A program made the translations under genes and the position numbers. From Candidatus Yanofskybacteria bacterium RIFCSPHIGHO2_01_FULL_41_21 (GTDB taxonomy: Bacteria > Patescibacteriota > Minisyncoccia > 2-02-FULL-40-12 > GWA2-44-9), in NCBI GenBank assembly GCA_001794025.1, contig MGJA01000012.1, positions 72,455 through 104,782 on the forward strand: a stretch of 32,328 bases of DNA, given 5' to 3'. The notes under the pieces are model-generated. The model was not told where the DNA came from and searched no databases. It saw only the letters and a list, made by a program, of their open reading frames with translations. The stretch's first letter is position 1; the number at the start of each line of letters is the position of its first letter. Below, piece by piece: positions 1 through 6,594 of this stretch.

Positions 1-248
1 TCAATCGGTTTAGCTCCACCAAAATATCCAATTAGATACCACATCCAACCATTTAGAAAATCACCAATGACACAGACGATGACTGCGGGAATAATTGCCA
101 CTGATCCAAGGGACGCCAGAAATCCGGCCAAGATAATAGTATTAAAACCTTCAATCGTGGTGGCAATCAATAAAAACAAATACTTATACTGGACCAGAGC
201 GGGAAAATTGTTTTGAATTGAATCTACAATTGTAGCGAAGAGAGGCAT
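1..248 (-). CDS. DedA-family membrane protein, N-terminal fragment
   Basis: The first 82 residues are visible; the rest lies beyond the left edge. The start is the ATG at 246-248 on the minus strand. After a short amphipathic N-terminus comes a hydrophobic stretch with the pattern E-G-F-N-T-I-I-L-A-G-F-L-A-S-L-G, then G-D-F-L-N-G-W-M-W-Y-L-I-G-Y-F-G-G. The acidic residue followed by a Gly-rich hydrophobic run, and the later G-D...Y-x-I-G-x-x-G-G pattern, are typical of DedA/VTT (SNARE-associated) proteins. These are polytopic inner-membrane proteins; some members flip undecaprenyl phosphate or phospholipids. The substrate cannot be told from this fragment. Confidence 0.7.
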   Translation of the reverse strand, partial: MPLFATIVDSIQNNFPALVQYKYLFLLIATTIEGFNTIILAGFLASLGSVAIIPAVIVCVIGDFLNGWMWYLIGYFGGAKPI

Positions 249-250
249 GT

Positions 251-290
251 AAAATAAATTTCTAATTTCTAAATTCTAATTTCTAAATAA
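251..290. repeat. AT-rich tandem repeat of TCTAATT type
   Basis: Short irregular repeats of aaattctaatttcta type lie between the DedA fragment and the UDG gene. A closely similar tract lies at 25961-26000 upstream of mraY. They look like simple intergenic repeats; no further function is visible. Confidence 0.5.
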
Positions 291-888
291 GTTTGTGTTT
301 TTGCAGGATTTTGAAATCTTCAAACAATGTTTCTTTGGAATGTTGGTTATAAATCGCTACCGCCGGATGATAGAACGCCACAATCTCAATCGGACCGTAT
401 GATGTTTGGGCGGTTACGCTGGTGCCGTGCATTTTACTGATTGGCTTTAATTCTTTTTCCAGACCGAATTTGCGAATAATATATTCCATGGAGAATCTTC
501 CCAACGTCGCAATCACCTTGGGTTGAATAATATCAATCTGACGGTCTAAAAACGGCCCGTAAATTATAATCTCTTCGGGTAACGGGTCACGATTAAATGG
601 CGGTCGGTCTTTGACGATATTGGTAATATAGACGTCAGGCCGATTAATCCCAACTGACACTAACAATTGGTCCAAGATTTTACCAGCTGCGCCGGCAAAT
701 GGCCGGCCGGTTTTGGCTTCGTTCTTGCCGGGTGCTTCCCCGACAAACATTATATTTGCTGTATGACTCCCCTCGCCAATTACAGGAAAGACGCCATGGC
801 TAACCCTTTCATTATACAACGGCGAGGCCTCTAATGCGAGAACCTCGTCTTTAATCGCCCGTAATAATTCATCTCTATTATCAGCCAT
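283..888 (-). CDS. Family-4-type uracil-DNA glycosylase without Fe-S cysteines
   Basis: A 201-residue protein of the uracil-DNA glycosylase superfamily, nearest to family 4, which removes uracil from DNA in base-excision repair. Motif 1 is G-E-A-P-G (50-54), followed by N-E...G-R-P-F-A-G-A-A-G (residues 56-69) and L-D-Q-L-L; T-N-I-V-K-D-R-P-P-F-N-R (89-100) is the family-4 Asn block; the second active-site motif is Y-H-P-A (173-176). Family-4 enzymes normally hold a 4Fe-4S cluster through four Cys. Here the corresponding positions are L19, S22, D94 and Y110, and the whole protein has no cysteine. The fold and both uracil-pocket motifs look intact, so it is probably active without a cluster. 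Start is the ATG at 888; stop is TAG. Confidence 0.88.
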   Translation of the reverse strand: MADNRDELLRAIKDEVLALEASPLYNERVSHGVFPVIGEGSHTANIMFVGEAPGKNEAKTGRPFAGAAGKILDQLLVSVGINRPDVYITNIVKDRPPFNRDPLPEEIIIYGPFLDRQIDIIQPKVIATLGRFSMEYIIRKFGLEKELKPISKMHGTSVTAQTSYGPIEIVAFYHPAVAIYNQHSKETLFEDFKILQKHKLI

Positions 889-926
889 TTATGAATAGTA
901 GCCAAAAAAATGGAGATTGAAAAGTT

Positions 927-2345
927 CTATTCGGCTCCGGCCAAAAATCCTAGTGCTATAAAAAATATTAATCGTCCCGACTGAATGGTCCATAAGTAAT
1001 GGTCAAACAGGCCAAAAATTAATATTGAAACAATAACGAGGGCAAACGGGATATGATACAACTTTTTGATTCGCCAGCCGGCGAACAAGCGGTGATAAAA
1101 ATCATAGAGTAAAAATGCCAGAAAGAGTAAAAACAAGGCAATGCCAACAATCCCCGTCTCCGAATAAATCAGTAAATAAATATTATGGACGGGTTGATAT
1201 ATTTCCCGACTAAGATGTAAGTCCTGGGTCATCAGCCACGGCACAAAATTACCCATTCCCAAACCGAATAAATTTTGTCCGCTCGCTAACGATTCTTGAT
1301 TGTATAAAATCCGGAGTTGAACCGCCTCGTCATCAGAAGAAATAACCGACCGATTTATCACATACGGCCAATATACGACAATAAAAGTAACTGCAATACA
1401 AATTGTCGTCAAAAAAATTTTATGAGAGTTAGTGGCCCATATTCTTTTCCCCAGTAGCGGAAGGGGTCCCAGCGAAGAGCCGTCGGTCCGCCAACTGGCG
1501 GATGGTTTCCTGGGTCTGGGGGAAAGATTATGGGTCACTAAAAAAAACATCAGTATAAAACTTACGCCCCAAAGTCCGACAATCACTCGCGAAAAAGTCA
1601 GGAAGAAAGCCCAAAGAATTACCACATAAAAAACATGCCACCACCACTTTTTATGATATATCAAAGAATCATAAAAAATAAAGATAGCGATAAACAGAAA
1701 CAACGCCAATACGTTTGAATGGGGTGTCGTGCCATAAACACGGATAATCTTTGTGCCATCAACAAGAAAAGCCGCAATTCCGCTAAAAGCCGGCGCCAGC
1801 GGACTCTCGCTTAAATACTTCAAACCCAAACTCCCCTGCGTCATAAATTGCGCGATAGCGATGATTGATTGGAATGTGGCGCTGATAATAACCACCTCAA
1901 AAACATGTCGTAATTCAAAACGTTTCAGCGCGTAATTTTTAACATAAAAATAAAGCACGACACCTTCAACTAATTTGAACCATTGAAATACCGCTGTCTG
2001 AACATCAAGCGCCCCCCAAATAGAAAAACCAGCGACAATAACAAAAATTATAAGAAAAGTATCAGCAGACAAATTATGGTCTTTAACCCAGTAGCGGAAG
2101 GGGTCCCAGCGAAGCTGGGGAAACCGACGGGACTGGTTTCCCGGGTCTGGGTTCAAGACCATAATTCGCCTGCTGTTGAAAGCCCAAAATACTACGAGCA
2201 TTATAAAAATAATATCGGTGGCGTAGATGTAGATGGAAGTCCATTCAATAAAATTGAACGGTTCAAACCAAAAAATGTGCCGAGAGGAAATCGGAATTGA
2301 AAAAATAAAAATATAGAACACCCAATTTTCCAGTTTATTAAACAT
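927..2345 (-). CDS. O-antigen ligase/polymerase-like membrane protein with inserted repeats
   Basis: A 472-residue polytopic membrane protein with about ten hydrophobic segments. The C-terminal half carries V-H-N-I-Y-L...E-T-G-I-V-G (from residue 386), the signature of the Wzy_C/O-antigen ligase family, which joins or polymerises undecaprenyl-linked glycans outside the membrane. I chose ATG 2343-2345, which has AAGGGG about 11 nt upstream; an in-frame GTG at 2355-2357 overlaps that SD. Three palindromic repeats sit inside the frame without breaking it: residues about 57-94 (element 2063-2175), 270-305 (element 1431-1539) and 223-233 (hairpin 1651-1674). The first two encode Pro/Arg/Trp-rich hydrophilic loops between membrane segments. 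It may be a glycan polymerase or a protein O-glycosylation ligase; substrate unknown. Confidence 0.8.
   Translation of the reverse strand: MFNKLENWVFYIFIFSIPISSRHIFWFEPFNFIEWTSIYIYATDIIFIMLVVFWAFNSRRIMVLNPDPGNQSRRFPQLRWDPFRYWVKDHNLSADTFLIIFVIVAGFSIWGALDVQTAVFQWFKLVEGVVLYFYVKNYALKRFELRHVFEVVIISATFQSIIAIAQFMTQGSLGLKYLSESPLAPAFSGIAAFLVDGTKIIRVYGTTPHSNVLALFLFIAIFIFYDSLIYHKKWWWHVFYVVILWAFFLTFSRVIVGLWGVSFILMFFLVTHNLSPRPRKPSASWRTDGSSLGPLPLLGKRIWATNSHKIFLTTICIAVTFIVVYWPYVINRSVISSDDEAVQLRILYNQESLASGQNLFGLGMGNFVPWLMTQDLHLSREIYQPVHNIYLLIYSETGIVGIALFLLFLAFLLYDFYHRLFAGWRIKKLYHIPFALVIVSILIFGLFDHYLWTIQSGRLIFFIALGFLAGAE
1431..1539. repeat. Palindromic element, copy A (in CDS)
   Basis: Arms 1431-1454 and 1516-1539 (24 bp, 3 mismatches) surround a core that begins CCCAGTAGCGGAAGGGGTCC and ends GGGTCTGGG. 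The core matches copies at 2063-2175 and 24730-24838; the arms do not. The apical part differs from the other copies and forms its own TCCGCCA/TGGCGGA-type hairpin. Read on the minus strand it stays open inside the O-antigen-ligase-like gene. Confidence 0.85.
1651..1674. repeat. 24-bp TTATGAT hairpin repeat, copy 1 (in CDS)
   Basis: Arms TTATGAT and ATCATAA with loop atatcaaaga. The same 24 bp occurs exactly at 17964-17987 and 18448-18471. Here it lies within the O-antigen-ligase-like gene and encodes part of F-Y-D-S-L-I-Y-H-K-K. Confidence 0.85.
2063..2175. repeat. Palindromic element, copy B (in CDS)
   Basis: Arms 2063-2091 and 2147-2175 (29 bp, 3 mismatches) contain the locus-specific AATTATGGTCTT. 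The core is nearly identical to copy C at 24730-24838. An inner hairpin GGGAAACC/GGTTTCCC is replaced in copy C by GGGGAACC/GGTTCCCC, a compensatory change. On the minus strand it is read in a frame different from copy A. Confidence 0.88.
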
Positions 2346-2368
2346 ATCCAATTTCACCCCTTCTTTGT

Positions 2369-2671
2369 TTATTCTTTGGGTTTATCTAGTTTGTGGAGGC
2401 CAATGGCCTTGATACCGAAATAGACAACTAGGGCCACGACGACAAAATCTATCACGACGCTAATCAGGTCGCCATAGAGAATTTGAGCCGACCCAATCCC
2501 AAACGACGCTTCTTTAAGCCCGCCGGCTGCGCCAAGCAACATACTAAGCAACGGATTGATAATGTCAGTCACCAATGCCGTTACCACCTTAGATACCGCC
2601 CCGCCCAAGATGAAGCCGACCGCCAACCCAACCACACCCTGCTCCCGAATAAAATCCATGAATCCTTTCAT
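2369..2671 (-). CDS. mscL: Large-conductance mechanosensitive channel MscL
   Basis: A 100-residue protein with the MscL layout: amphipathic N-terminal helix M-K-G-F-M-D-F-I-R-E-Q-G, then TM1 V-V-G-L-A-V-G-F-I-L-G-G-A-V (about 13-35), which holds the pore-lining Gly/Ala/Val pattern, a short periplasmic loop and TM2 (about 66-90). MscL homopentamers open under membrane tension and release solutes during osmotic downshock. The E. coli protein is 136 residues; the C-terminal cytoplasmic helix is mostly missing here, leaving only H-K-L-D-K-P-K-E after TM2. The gene ends 11 nt before the O-antigen-ligase-like gene's upstream boundary, so co-transcription is likely. No SD is visible. Confidence 0.93.
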   Translation of the reverse strand: MKGFMDFIREQGVVGLAVGFILGGAVSKVVTALVTDIINPLLSMLLGAAGGLKEASFGIGSAQILYGDLISVVIDFVVVALVVYFGIKAIGLHKLDKPKE

Positions 2672-2700
2672 AGTTTTTAGGTTAGTTTATTTAATAATTA

Positions 2701-3192
2701 TTATACCATTTTACCTAACGACTTTTGGGGGGTCGGCTCACCCTGAGTCAAGTCGAAGGGCTCATATCGGGTGCCGGAAGTCGTGCCAGCCCTGCGAAGC
2801 TTGCCTTGACGAACCAGTTCCGAAAGATAACGTGTCGCGGTTGCATCGGAGACCCGAAGCAGTTTCTGAACATCATCATTGGTGATTGACCGCTTTTTAA
2901 CCGCCAACTCAACGGTCTTCGCCAATTTCGCTCTTTTCCGAAACTGAATCTTCTCCAACGCCTTCCCCAAAAAAGATTTGAGTGACGCCGGCGCAGGAGA
3001 AGTTATTGGCGCTGGTGCAGGAGTAGGTGTCGGCGGTATAACTGGCCCTGACGGCAATACCGGCACCGGTGTCTCCGTCACAACCGCCGGTTCCTCCAGA
3101 ACTGGAATCGGTGCTGGTTCACTCGGCACCACCGGTGTTGATTCGTTTGGATCCTGTACAGAATTTATTGAATTATCTTGTTCGTCAGTCAT
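2701..3192 (-). CDS. Winged-helix DNA-binding protein with Pro-rich N-terminus
   Basis: A 163-residue protein in three parts: an acidic, Pro/Val/Thr-rich disordered region (about 1-72), a basic linker (F-R-K-R-A-K-L-A-K), and a winged helix-turn-helix (about 85-145) with I-T-N-D-D-V-Q-K-L-L-R-V-S-D-A-T-A-T-R-Y-L as the HTH. That HTH resembles small transcription factors I associate with Patescibacteria; their targets are unknown. The C-terminal tail R-Y-E-P-F-D-L-T-Q-G-E-P is encoded by a CCCTGAG...TCGAAGGG palindrome (2741-2760), so the tail appears to be derived from a repeat. Start is ATG at 3192. It may share a transcript with mscL, 29 nt downstream. Confidence 0.7.
   Translation of the reverse strand: MTDEQDNSINSVQDPNESTPVVPSEPAPIPVLEEPAVVTETPVPVLPSGPVIPPTPTPAPAPITSPAPASLKSFLGKALEKIQFRKRAKLAKTVELAVKKRSITNDDVQKLLRVSDATATRYLSELVRQGKLRRAGTTSGTRYEPFDLTQGEPTPQKSLGKMV
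2741..2760. repeat. TTCGAC/CTCAG palindromic repeat in CDS
   Basis: CCCTGAGTCAAGTCGAAGGG is a variant of the repeat clustered at 6147-6327. It is translated in frame near the C-terminus of the winged-helix protein. Confidence 0.7.
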
Positions 3193-3268
3193 ATATAGTT
3201 AGTTTAAAGTAATTTATATAAACCCACCTTAACAAAAACTGGTATTTCCTTCAATAAATTATTAAATC

Positions 3269-3299
3269 AAAAAGCCCCATATAACATATAGGGCTTTTT
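3269..3299. terminator. Bidirectional rho-independent terminator
   Basis: AAAAAGCCC...GGGCTTTTT hairpin with a T-run on either strand. It directly follows the stop of the HNH gene (minus strand) and separates it from the winged-helix gene. Confidence 0.8.
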
Positions 3300-3305
3300 G
3301 CGTTT

Positions 3306-3617
3306 TTATCTTGCGACTATTGGCTGAACTACATTCGGTGGCCATGTATCGCTTTTTGCGCGATTATTTTGCCACTGCAGTGGCTGTAGATTTGACAGAT
3401 CATCAGTGCCTCCATGTGTAACTGGCTTTATGTGATCTATTTCCCAACCTGTTCCACCATCTTTAGTCACACCATACTGGTCCCAATCGATCCATGCACC
3501 ATATCTATCTTTTTGTCGGCTGTGACCAGGAACAATTTGAATTTTGTTCCAAACTGCCAATTTGACCACTTCAGAGAATCGCGAACCATACGATGTAGTA
3601 CCAAACATCCTTAACAT
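3306..3617 (-). CDS. Small HNH endonuclease
   Basis: A 103-residue protein whose C-terminal half holds the HNH motif: W-E-I-D-H-I-K-P-V-T-H-G-G-T-D, then L-S-N-L-Q-P-L-Q-W-Q-N-N-R-A-K-S-D. The Asp-His pair, central Asn and final Asn/Lys fit the metal-binding beta-beta-alpha nuclease fold; there are no zinc-binding CxxC pairs. The N-terminus is short and has no other known domain. The start at 3617 is uncertain; a second ATG is 9 nt downstream. A possible -10 (TATGAT) about 11 nt upstream would give a nearly leaderless mRNA. It lies next to the restriction-modification pair but points away and has its own terminator. It could be a homing or phage-type nuclease or part of the same defence region. 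Confidence 0.75.
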   Translation of the reverse strand: MLRMFGTTSYGSRFSEVVKLAVWNKIQIVPGHSRQKDRYGAWIDWDQYGVTKDGGTGWEIDHIKPVTHGGTDDLSNLQPLQWQNNRAKSDTWPPNVVQPIVAR

Positions 3618-3860
3618 TCTTGTTAATCATACCAGCACCTAGAAACAAATTTCGGGACTATCGACAATGTTACGCTCCATTATAAATAACTTGGCATACG
3701 AGTTTTTGTCTCAAGCCATATTACTTTAATATTTCTTAGACTAGTGTTTGATATGAATTTAAAGATTTATTTTTCGACCACAGTTTTTTAACTGTCACTC
3801 ATATTATAAAACTATTTTTTAATCGTGTCTTGATCAGAGAGTGTATTAACTGTGGATAAG

Positions 3861-3894
3861 TGCTCGGGTTTTGCTCGGGTGTTGGTGTTATACT
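3861..3894 (+). promoter_or_regulatory. Promoter and direct-repeat operator of the LexA-methyltransferase gene
   Basis: An extended -10 (TGTTATACT, hexamer 3889-3894) lies 6 nt before the ATG at 3901, so the transcript should be leaderless. Immediately upstream the 8-mer GCTCGGGT occurs twice (3862-3869, 3873-3880), one helical turn (11 bp) apart. This is a good candidate operator for the LexA-like domain of the gene; binding is inferred. The rest of 3618-3860 holds nothing recognisable. Confidence 0.55.
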
Positions 3895-3900
3895 ATATAC

Positions 3901-5418
3901 ATGCTTACTCCACGCCAAAAACAGATTAGGAATTATGTTAATAAAATTATATCGGAAAAAAGTATCGCGCCGACAGAGCGTGAGATTGCCCATAGATTTA
4001 AAATATCGCCATCAACTACCCACGAACATCTCACTACACTTCAGCAAAAAGGATACTTGGGGAAAGCCAATGGACGAGCAAGGGGAATTCAAATTAATGA
4101 TTCTGTTTCCGATTTAATCAAAATCCCCCTCCTTGGTACAATCGCCGCCGGACAACCGATTGAGGCAATTCAAAACACGGAAATGATTGCTGTGCCAAAA
4201 AGTAAAATTCCATCTTCATCAGAGGTCTACGCTCTCCGTGTAGTCGGCAACAGTATGATTGAAGAAAATATCAACGATGGCGATATTGTATTAGTCCGAC
4301 ACCAAGCGACTGCTGAAAACGGACAAAAAGTGGTTGCCCTCATAGATAACTACGGCGCAACGCTTAAGAAGTTTTATAAAGAACGCGGCCATATTCGTTT
4401 ACAACCGGCAAATAAAACCATGGGGCCGATAATTATCAGAAATGGAAAAGATATATCAATCCAAGGAGTGGTACTTGATGTTATTAAAAATAGAGAAGAG
4501 ATTTTTAAAGAAATCACACTACCCAATGTTAAACGAGATAATACTTTACCACTTAATAGAATCATTTTAGGTGATGCTCTAACTGAACTGAAAAAACTTC
4601 CTGACGAAAGTTGCGATGTCATTATTATTGACCCGCCATATAATATAGGTAAAGATTTTGGGAACAATAACGATAAAAGAGAGCTGGGTGAATATATTTC
4701 ATGGTGTAAAGATTGGATGAATGAATGTATGAGGACAATGAAACCATCAGGAACCATGTTTATTTACGGATTCAGTGAGATTTTGGCCCATCTTTCTGTT
4801 GAAATTCCAATAAATAAGCGATGGCTTATTTGGCACTATACAAATAAAAACGTTGCCTCTCTTAATTTTTGGCAAAGAAGTCACGAGGCAATTATTTGTG
4901 CGTGGAAAGATAAGCCAGTTTTCAACAGAGATGAAGTTAGAGAGCCATACACAGAAGGCTTTCTAAACGGAGCCGCTGGAAAAGTAAGGAAAGGAACACT
5001 GGGAAGATTTAGTAGTAACGGTTTAGAAACCGTTTATAAAGCCCACGATGGCGGAGCTTTACCGAGAGATGTTATTAAAATCCCTGCTCTTGCCGGTGGG
5101 GCTGGAATGATTGAGAGATGGTTTTTGTGTAAAACTTGTGATTCTGTTTGCGAGCCACGACAACTAAAAAAACACGAAGGACACGAAATAATGAAACACC
5201 CAACGCAAAAACCATTTGAATTATCTAAAAAATTAATAAAATCCGCCATGCCTAAAAAAGATGGTGTTGTATTGGTCCCCTTTGTTGGCACTGGTTCAGA
5301 GTGTTCTGCGGCAAAAGAATTAGGACAATCGTATGTTGGGTTTGAGATCAACCCTGACTACATAAGATTAGCGGAAAAAATGATTAGCGATAAAAAATAT
5401 CCCGCCAAATTATTTTAA
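3901..5418 (+). CDS. LexA/S24 repressor fused to DNA methyltransferase
   Basis: A 505-residue fusion. Residues 1-63 are a LexA winged helix (L-T-P-R-Q-K-Q-I...P-T-E-R-E-I-A; recognition helix S-P-S-T-T-H-E-H-L-T-T-L). Residues 72-196 are a LexA S24 peptidase domain with cleavage site A83-G84, nucleophile S118 (G-N-S-M) and general base K156, almost the same numbering as E. coli LexA (A84-G85, S119, K156). After a 25-residue linker comes a beta-class amino-methyltransferase (219-505): D-P-P-Y at 244-247, then P-T-Q-K-P, F-V-G-T-G-S (461-466) and G-F-E-I-N-P at the SAM site. C410, C413, C417 and H425, H428 could form a small zinc site. I chose ATG 3901 because the -10 is 6 nt upstream. The gene converges on the endonuclease gene and overlaps it by 9 bp. 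Inference: it methylates the restriction site and represses its own promoter, with RecA-stimulated cleavage possible. Confidence 0.88.
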   Translation: MLTPRQKQIRNYVNKIISEKSIAPTEREIAHRFKISPSTTHEHLTTLQQKGYLGKANGRARGIQINDSVSDLIKIPLLGTIAAGQPIEAIQNTEMIAVPKSKIPSSSEVYALRVVGNSMIEENINDGDIVLVRHQATAENGQKVVALIDNYGATLKKFYKERGHIRLQPANKTMGPIIIRNGKDISIQGVVLDVIKNREEIFKEITLPNVKRDNTLPLNRIILGDALTELKKLPDESCDVIIIDPPYNIGKDFGNNNDKRELGEYISWCKDWMNECMRTMKPSGTMFIYGFSEILAHLSVEIPINKRWLIWHYTNKNVASLNFWQRSHEAIICAWKDKPVFNRDEVREPYTEGFLNGAAGKVRKGTLGRFSSNGLETVYKAHDGGALPRDVIKIPALAGGAGMIERWFLCKTCDSVCEPRQLKKHEGHEIMKHPTQKPFELSKKLIKSAMPKKDGVVLVPFVGTGSECSAAKELGQSYVGFEINPDYIRLAEKMISDKKYPAKLF

Positions 5419-6105
5419 AGTTTGATCTATTTCTTTTTTCTTCTGTTCAAAAATGTAGGGAGTAAAAACAACAAATCCATTTGATAACCTGTTTAATTCC
5501 TTGTTGTCCTTAAATCGTTTATATGGCAGTTTATATTCTCCGTTCTTTTTCTTCGGGTTTTCAAAATAATCACTACTGGGAACCTCATACTTAATATCTA
5601 CAAATTCGCCTGGTAATTGGTTTTTTGATTTTGGTTTTTCCTGTCGTACTTCTCTACCGAGAGATTTCTTTTTAACTTGATAATTTAAAATTCTGCCACG
5701 ATATTTTACTTGAAAATCGGCTCCCTTATGATCAAGTTCACCAGACATTGAGACAGCTCCTTCGCCAAAAACTGACTCTGCCACATATCCAGCATGTATT
5801 TGAGTGATGATACTTGCCCATGTCCTATAAATTCTTGCAGGTAATCCTTTACTGAAACACGTTTTACACATTCCGGTTTTTTCTTGAAATCTATCAATAT
5901 CTGTTCTATGTTCCTGTAAATATTCTTCATAAAACTTTTCAAAACTCAAAAACTTTTTCTTATCCCAATAAACCTTATATAACATATTGATGGCTTGGAT
6001 TTCTTTTGGTAAATCCATCTCGACAATTTTAATAGACCTATACTTGTCGCGATAGGATTTAAGATCGACTGATTTTAAAAAGTCGTCGAATTTTTGTATT
6101 AACAT
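5410..6105 (-). CDS. TaqI-family type II restriction endonuclease
   Basis: A 231-residue protein resembling R.TaqI as I remember its sequence. Shared blocks are the N-terminal F-L-x-S-x-D-L-x-S-Y-x-x-K-Y-R-x-I-K...E-x-D-L-P, the central L-x-A-R-x-Y-R-T...S-I-x-T-Q, and the C-terminal L-x-R-L-x-N-G-F-V-x-F. A PD-(D/E)xK-like centre is visible: E123/D125, D130 and Q143-x-K145. C80-x-x-C83 is extra. TaqI cuts T^CGA; whether this enzyme keeps that specificity is inference. The gene converges with the LexA-methyltransferase (stops overlap, 5410-5418), so each is expressed from its own promoter. A TAAACT -10 may lie just upstream of ATG 6105. It is somewhat shorter than TaqI (263 residues). Confidence 0.78.
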   Translation of the reverse strand: MLIQKFDDFLKSVDLKSYRDKYRSIKIVEMDLPKEIQAINMLYKVYWDKKKFLSFEKFYEEYLQEHRTDIDRFQEKTGMCKTCFSKGLPARIYRTWASIITQIHAGYVAESVFGEGAVSMSGELDHKGADFQVKYRGRILNYQVKKKSLGREVRQEKPKSKNQLPGEFVDIKYEVPSSDYFENPKKKNGEYKLPYKRFKDNKELNRLSNGFVVFTPYIFEQKKKEIDQTLK

Positions 6106-6146
6106 AAATTAGTTTAGATCATCCCACTTTTTCTGGTTTTAGGCAA

Positions 6147-6327
6147 TCCTTCGACAAGCTCAGGACAAGTTCTTTGACTCGCTTTGCTCGCTCACCATAA
6201 ATCCTTCGACGGGGTCGGGACAAGTCTTTCGACTACTTCAACACCGCTCAGGACAAGTCCTTCGGCGGGGTCAGGATAAATCCTTCGACAAGCTCAGGAC
6301 AAGTCCTTCGGCAAGCTTAGGATAAAC
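6147..6327. repeat. Cluster of seven CCTTCGACAAGCTCAGGAC-type repeats
   Basis: Seven degenerate copies of a 23-33 bp unit (best copies CCTTCGACAAGCTCAGGAC followed by aagt or aaat) stand head to tail upstream of the endonuclease gene. Each full copy is a small imperfect palindrome and contains TCGA or a close variant. Further copies are at 7699-7759, and single in-frame copies at 2741-2760 and 20381-20399. The rest of 6106-6426 holds only a GGCTCAA/TTGAGCC hairpin and no gene. Confidence 0.85.
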
Positions 6328-6426
6328 CAAGGTCGGCTCAATTCCCACCATTTGAGCCAACTAGGAGTGGGGACCAAACTAAGCGAGGTTGTGTAGAAAC
6401 AGGACCAAGCGAGCAGAAAATTATTT

Positions 6427-6594
6427 TTATTTTGATTCAGAAATAGTTTGGACGGCTTGCATGAATGAACCAAAATCGTACTCTTTAACACTTTCGGAAA
6501 GTTTCAAATTCGCTTCTGTGTATGTTGACGGTAGGGTTACGGCTGTGGGACCGTAAATTTCGTCCACTGCTCTGCTTGTTAATTTCCCGATAAT
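6427..6594 (-). pseudogene. In-frame extension beyond the TAG of the nucleotidyltransferase gene
   Basis: Directly after the TAG at 6595-6597 the same frame stays open for 55 codons to a TAA at 6427-6429. It reads I-I-G-K-L-T-S-R-A-V-D-E-I-Y-G and later K-L-S-E-S-V-K-E-Y-D-F-G-S-F-M-Q-A-V-Q-T-I-S. The composition is protein-like. The helical pattern faintly recalls the anticodon-binding bundle of class I tRNA synthetases such as MetRS, but I cannot establish that. Options are a premature stop in a longer gene, readthrough, a sequencing error, or a fragment of another gene joined by recombination. Confidence 0.45.

Noticed and set aside
6147-6327. Possible CRISPR array in the tandem repeats
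   Set aside because: The units are degenerate, contiguous and of irregular length, with no unique spacers and no cas gene.
6294-6491. Minus-strand frame across the TTCGAC repeats
   Set aside because: Composed of repeat sequence with low-complexity composition and no start signal.
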